Positions 1-7,102 of a DNA stretch of 15,349 bases are shown piece after piece (position 1 is the stretch's first letter; each line of letters begins with the position of its first letter). The position numbers and the translations under genes are program-made. The stretch comes from Baffinella frigidus (lineage: Eukaryota; Cryptophyceae; Cryptomonadales; Baffinellaceae): positions 75,327-90,675 of the forward strand of contig MU646821.1 of assembly GCA_026770585.1 (NCBI GenBank), given 5' to 3'. The notes under the pieces are model-generated. The model ran no database searches and was not told the DNA's origin. It saw only the letters and a program-made list of their open reading frames with translations.

Positions 1-332
1 GAGAGAGGGAGCCTGCATCGCGACACATTTGACGTGGCTCTCATGGCCTTCGAGAGTCACAGAGTTGATCGGGCCCGCCTGCAGACGCGGATGCCCCCCC
101 AGATCCCAACTGACGGAGAGGAAGAGAGCGAGAGAGAGCGAGAGAGAGCGAGAGAGAGGGAGAGGGAGAGGGAGAGAAAGCGAGAGAGAGAGAGAGCGAG
201 AGAGAGAGAGAGAGGGCACCTGCATCGCGACGCAGCGAACGTTGCTCTCATGGCCCTCGAGAGTCACGGAGTTGATCGGGCCCGCCTGCGGACGCGGATG
301 CCCCCCCAGATCCCACAGCCTCACCAGCCTGC
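1..332. repeat. Two copies of a 207-bp tandem unit
   Basis: The stretch from about 12 to 104 recurs from about 219 to 311 at a constant offset of 207 bases, with few differences. Both copies contain CTGCATCGCGAC, GAGTTGATCGGGCCCGCCTG and GCGGATGCCCCCCCAGATCCC. The purine microsatellite lies between them, and GAGAGAGGG precedes the first copy at the window edge, so the window probably begins inside a longer array. Reading frames through it are repetitive and look non-coding. Confidence 0.85.
115..216. repeat. GA-rich purine microsatellite
   Basis: About 100 bases of GAGAGC, GAGA and GGGAGA units form a pure purine tract on the plus strand apart from a few C bases. It makes up the spacer of the 207-bp unit. 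The apparent Arg-Glu repeat protein is only a translation of this tract. Confidence 0.95.
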
Positions 333-333
333 A

Positions 334-453
334 CAGGGGTACCTCGCTCATGAGAAACGCCCCCCCCCTAGGACCCTACAGTAGGCCTATGCCCAAGGCT
401 ATATGGTGGTCCTAGGGGGGGGGAGGGCGTTTCTTATGAGCGAGGTACCCTTG
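334..453. mobile_element. Inverted-repeat element A1 (family A)
   Basis: The left end GGGGTACCTCGCTCATGAG is matched inverted by CTTATGAGCGAGGTACCC on the right. The middle has the family signature CCTAGGACCCTACAGTAGG followed by TGGTCCTAGGGGG. Length is about 118 bp. At least seven related copies or parts lie in this window. No clear target duplication is visible. Confidence 0.85.
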
Positions 454-519
454 TACCCCAAGGCCTCACCAACCTGCGGGTGCCCCATCCGTCATTATCG
501 CAGAGAATGCATCAAAAGC

Positions 520-660
520 TCGTCCGGGCGAGTGTGTATGATAAATACGCACCGGCAACGAAAATTACTACACCAATGTTTTAATAACTACTAGTATGAT
601 CGATGTGTGTAGTAAATTTCGTTGCCTTTGCGTGTTTATCATAAATACTCGCCGCGATGA
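520..660. mobile_element. Inverted-repeat element B1 (family B, arm type 1)
   Basis: The arms contain GCGAGTGTGTATGATAAATA on the left and the inverse TTTATCATAAATACTCGCCG on the right. The inner stem is GGCAACGAAAATTACTACAC against GTGTAGTAAATTTCGTTGCC, around a loop with ACTAGTATGATC. At 141 bp it matches B2 in length, arms and core. The flanking 4-mers (AAGC, CATC) do not match, so the target duplication is decayed or the left end has changed. Confidence 0.85.
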
Positions 661-754
661 CATCGTTGCTTTCCCTGGGGTTAGGGGCCCTCGCTCCACA
701 CTGCTCACTCTGCACTTGTGATTCGAGGCGGATGCCCCCCGGGATCCCACAGCC

Positions 755-934
755 CACAAGCTCATAGGCTAACGGCCTGAAAATGGGGTAGTCAGGCATA
801 CGGCATTGCCTAGGACCTCCTACCGTAGGCCGAGGGATCCTAGGACCAAAAAGTCTCGGCCTACGGTAGGAGGTCCTAGGCAATCCCGTAGGCCCAACTA
901 CCCCAATTTCAGACCGTTAGCCTATGAACTTGTG
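755..934. mobile_element. Long inverted-repeat element O
   Basis: About 80 bp at each end are inverted copies: CACAAGCTCATAGGCTAACG on the left against CGTTAGCCTATGAACTTGTG on the right, continuing through GGTAG, GCCTAGGACCTCCTACCGTA and GGCCGAG. The loop holds GGATCCTAGGACC. It shares the CCTAGG plus CTACCGTAGG box with families A, D and E. The terminal TCATAGG resembles the T-N-A ends of families B, C and J, but no 4-bp duplication is evident. Confidence 0.8.
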
Positions 935-1447
935 ATTCAAGGCGGAAGCCCCCCCAGACCCCACAGCCCACAAGCCTGCGGGACCTCCTCCGTTAGGGGG
1001 CATGCAGAAAGCGTACGTTCGAGGAGCACTTATGGCATTCAGGGTGCACGGTTGAGGAAAAAAACCCACGGTGCCCCTCCGCAGATGCTCCCTCAGATCC
1101 CACAGCCTCACCAGCCTGCGGGACCTCCTCCGTTACTCCTAGGAGTTATGCAGAAAGCGTACGTGCGAGGAGCACTTATGTGGACGTGACTGTGCACACT
1201 TTACATGAGGAACACGTATGTGGACGTGACTATGCACACTTGACAATGCAAAATATTTGCAACCCACGCTCGGGATGCCCCCCCCAGATCTAAGTACGGA
1301 TGTCCGTACGGAAACGTGATCAAATGCTGACTTTTGGCGTGTTTCCTGGGCAATCATCCAATAATTAACTTATGAATCTGTTCGCATGGATAGCCTCGTG
1401 TGGCAGTCCTGGTCGTGGTACGTGCGAAATGGGGCGGGGCGCACACC
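935..1447. repeat. Dispersed and tandem repeat blocks, no gene
   Basis: No credible gene is seen here. The block with CCCACAGCC(T/C)AC and CAGCCTGCGGGACCTCC occurs near 960-990 and 1098-1130 and matches parts of the first 330 bases and of 714-760. A 25-base direct repeat with TATGTGGACGTGACT lies at 1177-1201 and 1217-1241. Two stretches near 1000 and 1148 (ATGCAGAAAGCGTACGT) resemble family C ends. From about 1432, GGGGCGGGGCGCACACCGAT is the tail of the F repeat unit. Confidence 0.6.
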
Positions 1448-1451
1448 GATC

Positions 1452-1592
1452 TAATCGCGGCGAGTATTTATGATAAACACGCACCGGCGACGAAATTTAC
1501 CACACAAATAGATCATACTAGTAATTATTAAAGCATTTGTGTAGTAAACTTCGTTGCCGGTGCGTGTTTATCATAAATACTCGTCCGGATGA
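1452..1592. mobile_element. Inverted-repeat element B2 with GATC target duplication
   Basis: A 141-bp element whose ends read TAATCGCGGCGAG on the left and, inverted, TCATCCGGACGAG on the right. GATC lies directly outside both ends (1448-1451 and 1593-1596). Removing the element and one GATC gives CCGATCTTGTCTGCCCGA, which closely matches the uninterrupted paralogue near 2521 (CCGATCTCGTCCGCCCGA). Its core is the inverse of the B1 core. Arm type 1. Confidence 0.9.
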
Positions 1593-1759
1593 GATCTTGT
1601 CTGCCCGATGTCCACTAGCCCTTGGAGGTGGCTCAAAATGTGCTCTGGGGCATTTTCGATTTACCTTGGACCAGGGTCAAAAGTGACCCCGATCCCAGGC
1701 TAAATCGAAGACCCTCCAGGGCACTGTTTGAGCCACGTGAGATGGCTGGTGGGTGGGGC

Positions 1760-1929
1760 TCATGCAAAAAGCTTACGTTAACGGAGTAGTAACGTTGGTA
1801 CAAAATTTATAATGGAAAACATTCTTGGGCTTTAAAAGTCCTGAAATCGCTTTTAAAATCTTTTTAGAGCTGGCAAGCCCACGTTAACGAGGGACTTAAG
1901 GGGTCCGTTAACGTAAGCTTTTCGCATTA
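1760..1929. mobile_element. Inverted-repeat element C1 with GGGC target duplication
   Basis: A 170-bp element. Ends are TCATGCAAAAAGCTTACG and the inverse CGTAAGCTTTTCGCATTA. The AT-rich core has TTTATAATGGAAAACATT and GGCTTTAAAAGTCCTGAAAT. The box ACGTTAACG occurs three times: both ends and one inverted copy near the right end (about 1881). GGGC precedes the element (1756-1759) and follows the nested G element (2102-2105). The empty paralogue reads GGTGGGGCGGGGTG, so the duplication is directly supported. Confidence 0.92.
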
Positions 1930-2099
1930 GAGCGCTGTGCAGAGAAGTTGGCCACCGAAAAATGGGAAAATGGAAAATTGGAGCCATTTTGTCCACTTTT
2001 GAGAAATGCATGGTACTAGACTTCTCAAAAGTTGACAAAATGGCTCCAATTTCTCGATTTTCCATTATTTCCCGTGGCCAACTTCTCTGCACAGCGCTC
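1930..2099. mobile_element. Long inverted-repeat element G inserted in the terminal TA of C1
   Basis: About 70-bp near-perfect arms: GAGCGCTGTGCAGAGAAGTT on the left and its exact inverse on the right, continuing through GGCCAC and AATTGGAGCCATTTTGTC. TA flanks both ends (1928-1929 and 2100-2101), and the left TA is the last two bases of C1. TA duplication and palindromic form fit a Tc1/mariner-like MITE; the family assignment is an inference. Confidence 0.88.
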
Positions 2100-2171
2100 T
2101 AGGGCGGGGTGCAGACCGATCTCGTCCACCTGAGACTGCCTGTGCTCCGTTGAACCACAGCGATGTTACAC

Positions 2172-2357
2172 CCATGACTCCAGTACGCATGGCCCTCAGT
2201 TTCCACCTTGACTCTCATCTCGAGAGATGACTGAATCAGTGTCGCGTATGTGCTGTGCCAGGCGTGGGGTGTGTGCCCGGGATGTGCCAATGGACGCCAC
2301 CCCAACGCGTGGAACACACACATGACTCGAGGGCGCGTCGCGAGGTCATGCGTACTC
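2172..2357. other. Spacer between F units, no gene seen
   Basis: Unique-looking sequence with the inverted pair AGTACGCATG (about 2181) and CATGCGTACT (about 2347). The stretch 2277-2325 (GTGCCAATGGACGCCACC through GGAACACACACATGAC) is a diverged copy of 4547-4588, which covers the proposed start of the plus-strand gene there. No coding signal is convincing. Confidence 0.5.
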
Positions 2358-2577
2358 GATGTCCACTAGCCCTTGGAGGTGGCGCAAACAGTGCTCTGGG
2401 GCATTTTCGATTTACCTTGGACCAGGGTCAAAAGCGACCCCGATCCAAGGTTAACTCGAAGCCCTTCCAGGGCACTATTTGAGCCACTTGGGATGGCTGG
2501 TGGGTGGGGCGGGGTGCACACCGATCTCGTCCGCCCGAGACTGCTTGTGCTCCGTTGAACCACAGCGATGTTACGCC
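2358..2577. repeat. F repeat unit, copy 2 (uninterrupted)
   Basis: Paralogue of copy 1 with GATGTCCACTAGCCCTTGGA, the palindrome (about 2379-2487), and the tail GGGGTGCACACCGATCTCGT through CGTTGAACCACAGCGATGTT. It lacks C1, B2 and G and so serves as the empty-site reference for the C1 and B2 insertions. It ends 15 bases before the telomere-like block. Confidence 0.9.
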
Positions 2578-2591
2578 GTTTGTCTGTTCGC

Positions 2592-2816
2592 GTTTAGGGT
2601 TTAGGGTGCAGGGTTCAGGGTGTAGGGTGCCGGGTTAAGGGTTTGGGGTTTAGGGTTTGGGGCTTAGGGTTTAGGGTTTAGGGTTTGGGATGTAGGGTAA
2701 GGGTTTGTGGTTTAGGGTTTAGGGTGTAGGGTGTGGGATTCAGGGTTCAGGGTTTAGGGTTTAGGGTTTAGGGTTTAGGGTTTAGGGTTTAGGGTTTAGG
2801 GGTTTAGGGTTAGGGC
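2592..2816 (+). repeat. Interstitial telomere-like block 1 (TTTAGGG)
   Basis: About 225 bases of TTTAGGG heptamers, with the G-rich strand on plus. The first part is degenerate (GTGCAGGG, TTCAGGG, TTTGGGG); the last 55 bases are mostly perfect TTTAGGG. This is the plant and green-alga type telomere unit. It sits inside ordinary sequence on both sides, so it is an interstitial copy, unless the assembly is chimeric. Confidence 0.93.
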
Positions 2817-2865
2817 AAACGAGGGCGTGTGGGACTAGCTAGGGTACTCGGGCGTCTGCCTGCAC

Positions 2866-2928
2866 TAACTGAGGACTCATAACCTGAGGAGATCACGAGA
2901 CTGCCTCAGCCAACTGAGCTAACCTTCC
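2866..2928 (-). other. tRNA-like remnant (A box and B box), possible SINE head
   Basis: On the minus strand TAGCTCAGTTGG (2921-2910) matches the RNA polymerase III A-box consensus. GGTTATGAGTCC (2884-2873) resembles the B box GGTTCGANTCC with one extra base. The boxes are about 37 bases apart, shorter than in a normal tRNA. The 7-base acceptor arm expected before the A box (GGAAGGT) has no partner downstream, so this is not a working tRNA. It may be a decayed tRNA or a tRNA-derived SINE head. Confidence 0.35.
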
Positions 2929-3190
2929 AGATCAACTCCGTGACTAAAAGGGACATGGGGACACACCGGTCTCCGGGGAGTATATCTTCTCTCACTGACC
3001 TCCGTTAGGCTGGTCGATAGTGGACGGGCCCGCCTCAGGTCCGGGCCTCACTTCGCGGTTTTCCTTCATCCCAGTCAGCAGTTGCATTTCAAATAATTTT
3101 ATCATCTCTCTGACTGTGGGGTTGGAGCGTGTCGTGCACCACAGCAAGGGCGGGGCGTCAAGACACCCCCGTCTGTACAGCAGTTTAATA
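2929..3190. other. Unassigned sequence
   Basis: No gene, repeat end or structured RNA recognised. Short open frames exist on both strands but have no recognisable motif. Confidence 0.4.
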
Positions 3191-3358
3191 GTGACGCAAC
3201 CTATTATTAGTTTTGTAAAGCAACTCGTTCTGGTACAAATTGTAAAACAAAAGCCATTTAAAACTAAAAAGGGCTCCAATTCCTTTTTAAACGAGGTCTC
3301 GTTTTATAATTTGCACCAGAACGAGTTACTTTACAAAACTAATTACAGGTTGCGGCAC
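3191..3358. mobile_element. Inverted-repeat element H with TA flanks
   Basis: Arms of about 58 bp: GTGACGCAACCTATTATTAG on the left against CTAATTACAGGTTGCGGCAC on the right, continuing through TTTTGTAAAG, AACTCGTTCTGG and ACAAATT. TA flanks both ends (3189-3190, 3359-3360), which suggests a mariner-type target. A 4-bp reading (TTAA against TGAA, three of four matching) is possible but weaker. AT-rich centre, 168 bp. Confidence 0.85.
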
Positions 3359-3479
3359 TATGAAGTTGACCAACCACCGCTTTTCCCGGTACAAAACTTG
3401 CCCGGTTCAAACCACCTGGTACAGTAAAAACACGGTTCAGCCACCAATGGTAGGGTGGAGGGCGTTTCGGGGGTGTTAC

Positions 3480-4325
3480 GTGGCCCTCGGTGCTGATGGT
3501 GCGGAGGTGCGCGGTCGCCCACGAATCCAGCGGCTCGTCCCCGTCGGTGACGCTCTCCATGCTGCCCATCTTCTTGAACGTCGTTTGCAGCACCGGCGCC
3601 CGCTCCCCCGCGGCCTCGTCTGAGACCATCGAACCCCGCTTCTGGTCTGCGGGGATGATCGAGGCCCGCTGCGCCGTGGGGTTGAGCTCCGACGGCGAAG
3701 ACGCCGCCACTTCCTGCCGCCCACCAGGTCATGCTCAGACTCATGCACACCGTCTCACGGTTTTCTCAGAAAGTGTAGTGTTCGGGTGCTGAGCCTGCAA
3801 GACCGGTGGCAGACGGGGGTTGCATGGGACAGTGCGGCGCCACGCGCGGGGCGACCTTCTCGCCGCTGTCCAGTCTCGATCCCTGTGCAGAGTCGCCAGG
3901 TTTGTGCGAGGTGGTCTTGCGTGGGACGCTGGCGAGGATCGCCGTGAGCCGCTCCATGTCGTCCACCTGAGGGGCACCACCAGGCCGGCTCAGCCCTGGC
4001 TCGACATGGTCCAGTTTGCGCTCATCCCTCTCTCGACCTTATTTCAGTGTGTGCGGTCGGTCACCGCTCTGATTGGTTTTCGAGGTGGTAGTACCAGGTC
4101 GCGGATGGCATCGCCTTCATCGAGCACGCTCCCGTCTGGCGCCCGGAGTTCGGCGACGCTGCAGCTGTCGACTTCGACCTTGGAGTGCCTTTCATACCTC
4201 CGAGCCACATCTTGGCAGAGTTCCCCGACCGTGAACGACGGGTGAGAACACGGAATGCGGAACGGCGTGCCGTTGACGCTCACCACAACGCGCAGCGACC
4301 TCCCCTCCAGCGGGTTGTCCTCCAT
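3480..4325 (-). CDS. Spliced gene with a Par3 N-terminal (PB1-like) domain
   Basis: Proposed exons on minus: 4325-4095 (ATG to Leu77), 3966-3856, 3713-3480, all joined in phase 0. Intron 1 (4094-3967) starts GTACTA and ends TGCCCCTCAG with CTGAG upstream; intron 2 (3855-3714) ends GGGCGGCAG but its donor GTCGCC is weak. Exon 1 encodes MEDNPLEG, then a beta-rich segment (RVVVSVNGTPFRIPC), a helix-like TVGELCQDVARRY, and GSVLDEGDAIRDL. Exon 2 continues VDDMERLTAIL. This order matches the Par3 N-terminal oligomerisation domain: strand ending in PC, RY helix, VLD/ILD, and a D-V-DD-x-x-RL stretch. The rest is Ser/Ala-rich and unassigned (SELNPTAQRASIIPADQKRG). Exon 3 probably ends at donor CAC|GTAACA; otherwise the frame runs on to a stop near 3339 inside H. 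No PDZ domain is visible, and the 3' part is missing or lost to repeats. Function in an alga is unknown. Confidence 0.6.
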
Positions 4326-4583
4326 CTTCGGACGCGGTTCCACCTTTCGAAAGTGTTGAGTCCTGGATGGCCTGACCCTTTTGGTTGTTTTCGATCGGTC
4401 TCCAAGGGGAAACAGCACAAGACAAAGCCTCGATTTGGTCCCCTTCGGAAAACCCCCGATTTTTCCTGTCATTTTCTTTTCTTTAGGATCGTGTTCGATC
4501 GCCGGTCACCGTCCGTGTTTCACCGGTCACCGTCCACGCACCTCAGGCTGCCAATGGATGCCACCCCGACACGTGGAACACAC
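4326..4583. promoter_or_regulatory. Putative divergent promoter region
   Basis: A 258-bp gap between two start codons pointing away from each other. It contains a pyrimidine-rich stretch (CATTTTCTTTTCTTTAGG) and a 21-base-spaced direct repeat of CCGGTCACCGTCC (about 4501 and 4522). No TATA box is obvious. Its regulatory role is inferred from position only. Confidence 0.35.
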
Positions 4584-4964
4584 ATGACCACTGCTGCCCC
4601 CGCACCACCGCCGCTGCTCTTCAACGTGTTTTCGTCTACTCGCTCGACGGCGGGCGAGAAGGCGGGAACGCCCAAAAGCAGCAGGTATGTGCACAGACTG
4701 ACAGAAGGGAAGGTCCTGCGTGCGAGGAAAGGTCCAAAAACCACTCTGCATCTGCGCAGGCCTCTCTGCCATGCCCGTTGCGTCCCTGTGCCGCGTTAGT
4801 TCCCACCAGGCTCAAAGCGCACGCTGGAGGTCTCACGCTGGGGCAGGGGTCGAAGGCGAGGACGTCAGCCAAGTGTCTGAGTGTCGGTGTGGCACATCAG
4901 GTGGACGTTGTGCCAAAACCAGGACTGCAAGACGCGTCAGTCCGTTTCTTCACTTGTCTGCGAG
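4584..4964 (+). CDS. Hypothetical spliced gene, 5' exons only
   Basis: Proposed exon 1 is 4584-4684 (ATG, MTTAAPAPPPLLFNVFSS and so on), ending at a strong donor AG|GTATGT. Intron 4685-4809 ends TTCCCACCAG. Exon 2 is 4810-4964 (RLKAHAGGLTLGQGSKA, then AHQVDVVPKPGLQDASVRFF), ending at donor AG|GTGCGT; without that splice the frame stays open to 5206 into a GA repeat. The N-terminus is Ala/Ser/Thr-rich and could be an organelle-targeting peptide (inference). I do not recognise the family. The start codon lies in sequence resembling 2277-2325, which lowers confidence in exon 1. No later exon was found. It is divergent from the Par3-like gene. Confidence 0.42.
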
Positions 4965-5267
4965 GTGCGTCCCGCGTGCCCGTCGCCACGTATTGCGCCG
5001 GGAACAAAGGCCTCGTTCCCGGATCGGTAGCAGCGGAATTGGGGACTACATGTTACCTGAGTTACCGCGGTAACAGGTCACCACCAGGACCTCTATGTTA
5101 CCAGGTCCTCTGCGGTAAAAGGGTCAGGTTGATACCAGGTGACCTCCTCCCCGCGTGTGCCCAGGTCGGGAGGGAGAGGGAGAGGGAGAGGGAGAGGGAG
5201 GGGTGAGGGAGGGGGGGGTGCTACGTGTACTGCATACGTACACCGTCGCATGCGCCCGTTGTCCCTT
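4965..5267. repeat. Simple-repeat-rich spacer
   Basis: Contains several small palindromes: GTTACCGCGGTAAC (about 5061) and an AGGTCACC / GGTGACCT pair (about 5085 and 5139) enclosing repeated CAGGTCCTC-type units. A (GGGAGA)n tract and a G-rich run follow at about 5168-5217. No further exon of the upstream gene could be supported. Confidence 0.55.
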
Positions 5268-5439
5268 CCACGCAAGAGTGTAGGGCAGAGTGGCCCACAG
5301 GAGAAATAGTAGAATTCTACTATTTCTTAAGTTCATAAGTGGACATTCTTCCCACAGAAAAATCGAAATTTCGGAAAGTTGTTACAAATTCCGTGTGAAC
5401 TGGCTTGTTTTCCCAGGTCAGCCCTACACTCTTGCGTGG
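5268..5439. mobile_element. Inverted-repeat element I
   Basis: Perfect 19-bp ends CCACGCAAGAGTGTAGGGC (5268-5286) and its inverse (5421-5439), 172 bp overall. Inside is a 24-base perfect palindrome centred on AATAGTAGAATTCTACTATT (about 5303-5326). No matching target duplication is seen. Single copy here. Confidence 0.75.
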
Positions 5440-5515
5440 CAGCCAGCCAGCCAGCCAGTCTGAGAGTCAGTCGGTCAGCCTGACAGTCAGCCCTGTTACA
5501 CACTGGCTCACTGGC
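5439..5515. repeat. AGCC / GTCAG low-complexity tract
   Basis: CAGCCAGCCAGCCAGCCAG followed by GTCAGTCGGTCAGCCTGACA and related units directly after element I. Short-period repeat, not coding. Confidence 0.75.
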
Positions 5516-5846
5516 TGACCAACGGGAACAGGACATCTCGGCGTTCCCGTGTTGCCCCCAACCCTTCCCACGTTTTCCGAGCATCGCAGTGAACTGTCCT
5601 TTCCTCATCCCGGATCTTACCTGTCTGTATCCCGCAAGATGTGCTCTGCGCGCGCGCGTGCCGCTCGGGGAAAGACCACGCTTTCCACCGACCCTCCCTG
5701 CAAGACCAAATCGTTGATTTTGACACCTCAAATTCACCTTGACAGCCAGGCGAATCCGCCTGGCTACAACTTAAGAAGTCGCAATCTTGGTGCAAAATCA
5801 ACTTTTGGGAAAAGATCGAAAATCGCCTGTTTGGTCCTTCCGTGAG
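5516..5846. other. Unassigned stretch
   Basis: Open frames exist on both strands, but none shows a recognisable motif or good splice framing. A short inverted pair CCAGGCGAATCCGCCTGG (about 5746) forms a hairpin. Nothing else could be supported. Confidence 0.4.
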
Positions 5847-6045
5847 GGTTGGTGGTTCCCACGCCACACAGCGGACTTCGAAGGGATTTTGAATAACCCA
5901 TAAACGATAAGACCTAGGACCTTACGGTAGGCAATATGTAGGGGCATACGGGGGGTTCCTACGGGTAAGGTAAGGGAAAGGTGGCCCGTTTTGGGCCGAA
6001 AATCCCTTCGAAGCCCGCTGTGTGGCCGCACGGGAACCACCGACC
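5847..6045. mobile_element. Inverted-repeat element E1 with extended ends
   Basis: The E core ends CCACACAGCGGACTTCGAAG and CTTCGAAGCCCGCTGTGTGG lie at about 5863 and 6025. Unlike E2 and E3, the complementarity continues outward: GGTTGGTGGTTCCC on the left pairs with GGGAACCACCGACC on the right, with small mismatches between. The interior has CCTAGGACCTTACGGTAGG. Total about 199 bp. Confidence 0.8.
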
Positions 6046-6071
6046 GCTCTGACGCATGTTCGCCTCCACCT

Positions 6072-6241
6072 TGATGCGAAAAGCTTACGTTAACGGACCC
6101 CTTAAGTCCCTCGCTAACGTGGGCTTGCCAGCTCTAAAACGATTTCAAAAGCGATTTCAGGACTTTTAAAGCCCAAGAATGTTTTCCATTATAAATTATG
6201 TACCAAAGTTACTACTCCGTTAACGTAAGCTTTTTGCATGA
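6072..6241. mobile_element. Inverted-repeat element C2 with ACCT target duplication
   Basis: A 170-bp copy in reverse orientation to C1, ends TGATGCGAAAAGCTTACG and CGTAAGCTTTTTGCATGA. ACCT flanks both sides (6068-6071 and 6242-6245). It has the ACGTTAACG boxes (one changed to GCTAACG) and the AT-rich core. Closing the site restores CCTCCACCTGCAG, a possible splice acceptor for the exon starting at 6250. Confidence 0.93.
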
Positions 6242-6249
6242 ACCTGCAG

Positions 6250-6552
6250 ATCTGCGGGGAAAGCACGTCGCCTGTTCAAGAGCGCGCGCACAACCCCCCA
6301 ATCGTGTGGAACGGGTTCGAGCACTTCCGGATCAGGACACCCTCGGGGCCCCGCACCGTAGCCCTCCCCCACAAAGAGGAGGCGCCCGGCGTTTGTGGGG
6401 GAACGCCCAGCGTCGGGCGCACGCCCGGCTCTCTCCCACACGGTGTTTCCCGCGAGCCGGGCGGAGAGCCTTCTATCACCCCGGCGCGGCTCTGGCCTGA
6501 GCCTTCCGATAAGGTGGTGCTGCCTGCCGATGGGCTCGTGCTCTATTGTTGA
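6250..6552 (+). CDS. Coding-like exon fragment, unknown product
   Basis: The frame ATC TGC GGG GAA is open to a stop at 6552 and is GC-rich at third positions. The product includes AHNPPIVWNGFEHFRIRTPS and later PARLWPEPSDK. It may start after acceptor CCACCTGCAG (AG at 6248-6249), with CTGAC farther upstream before element C2, and may end at donor AAG|GTGGTG (6513/6514). The minus strand is also open, so strand choice is a judgement. No family recognised. A G homopolymer follows, and C2 sits immediately upstream. Confidence 0.3.
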   Translation: MCGESTSPVQERAHNPPIVWNGFEHFRIRTPSGPRTVALPHKEEAPGVCGGTPSVGRTPGSLPHGVSREPGGEPSITPARLWPEPSDKVVLPADGLVLYC

Positions 6553-6566
6553 TCGGAGGGAAGTGT

Positions 6567-6584
6567 GGGGGGGGGGGGGGGGGG
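6567..6584 (+). repeat. Poly-G run of 18
   Basis: Eighteen consecutive G bases. It can form a G-quadruplex and is prone to length error in sequencing. Confidence 0.95.
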
Positions 6585-6651
6585 ATCTAGGCTCCAAGGG
6601 TAAGTGAGGACGCAAGGTTATGAGGACTTGGGTATCTAGGCTCTAAGGGCA

Positions 6652-6756
6652 TATCCCTTAAGTGGCCAGCCGGTCAAAATTGACCCGCAAGAGGTCCTAG
6701 GCAGGTCCTAGGGCCCTACCGTAGGGCGTATGATCCTACTGGGCATTTAAGGGATA
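6652..6756. mobile_element. Inverted-repeat element D1
   Basis: Ends TATCCCTTAAGTGGCC and the imperfect inverse GGGCATTTAAGGGATA, 105 bp. Core AGAGGTCCTAGGCAGGTCCT then CCCTACCGTAGGGCGTATGA, shared with D2-D4. The TA at both ends fits a TA target. TCTAGGCTCYAAGGG occurs twice just upstream (about 6586 and 6635). Confidence 0.85.
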
Positions 6757-6797
6757 AGGCCTCTTAGCCTCCGGTCGATGGGTGGAAAGGTAGGATG

Positions 6798-6915
6798 CAG
6801 GGGTACCTCGCTCATAAGAAAGGGTCGCCGCCCCTAGGACGGCCACAGGGCCCTAGGCATAGGCCTACTGTAGGGTCCTAGGAGGAGGCGGTTTCTTATG
6901 AGCGAGGCACCCCTG
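6798..6915. mobile_element. Inverted-repeat element A2
   Basis: Complete family A copy with ends CAGGGGTACCTCGCTCATAA and CTTATGAGCGAGGCACCCCT. The middle has CCTAGGCATAGGCCTACTGT, then AGGGTCCTAGG. About 118 bp. Confidence 0.88.
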
Positions 6916-6940
6916 TTTCGTGGTGTGCGTGTATCCTACC

Positions 6941-7102
6941 GGGGTACCTCGCTCATACGAAAACGCCCGCCCCTGGGACCCTACAGTAGGCCTATGCCTA
7001 GCTCATTCGAAAACGCCCACCCCTAGGACCCTACAGTAGGCCTATGCCTAGGGCCCTACGGTGGTCCTAGGGGGGGGGGCGTTTTTTGTGAGCGAGGTAC
7101 CC
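6941..7102. mobile_element. Inverted-repeat element A3 with a 50-bp internal duplication
   Basis: The left end GGGGTACCTCGCTCATACGA is followed by a direct duplication: 6951-7000 and 7001-7050 are near-identical (GCTCATNCGAAAACGCCC and on). The right end is GTGAGCGAGGTACCCCC. It touches element E2 directly. A near-identical A/E pair without the 50-bp duplication recurs at 10283-10515. Confidence 0.85.

Larger units (their letters stand above)
1607..2171. repeat. F repeat unit, copy 1, split by C1 and G
   Basis: The unit runs 1607-1759, is interrupted by C1 (1760-1929) and G (1930-2099), and resumes at 2106-2171. It matches 2358-2577 at high identity. It contains a palindrome (about 1628-1736) with arms GTGGCTCAAA and TTTGAGCCAC and inner CGATTTACCTTGGACC against an imperfect inverse, so it probably includes an older inverted-repeat element. 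Confidence 0.85.

Noticed and set aside
29-415. Open frames encoding long Arg-Glu repeats
   Set aside because: They are translations of the GA microsatellite and of a tandem unit; all frames of such tracts stay open.
1930-2099. Transcription terminator or structured RNA gene from the strong palindrome
   Set aside because: The TA duplication and exact placement at the end of C1 show it is an inserted element.
2866-2928. Functional tRNA gene
   Set aside because: No acceptor stem pairing, short box spacing and an imperfect T arm.
6220-6615. Minus-strand 131-aa frame
   Set aside because: It spans the poly-G run and the end of element C2; the plus-strand reading looks more protein-like.
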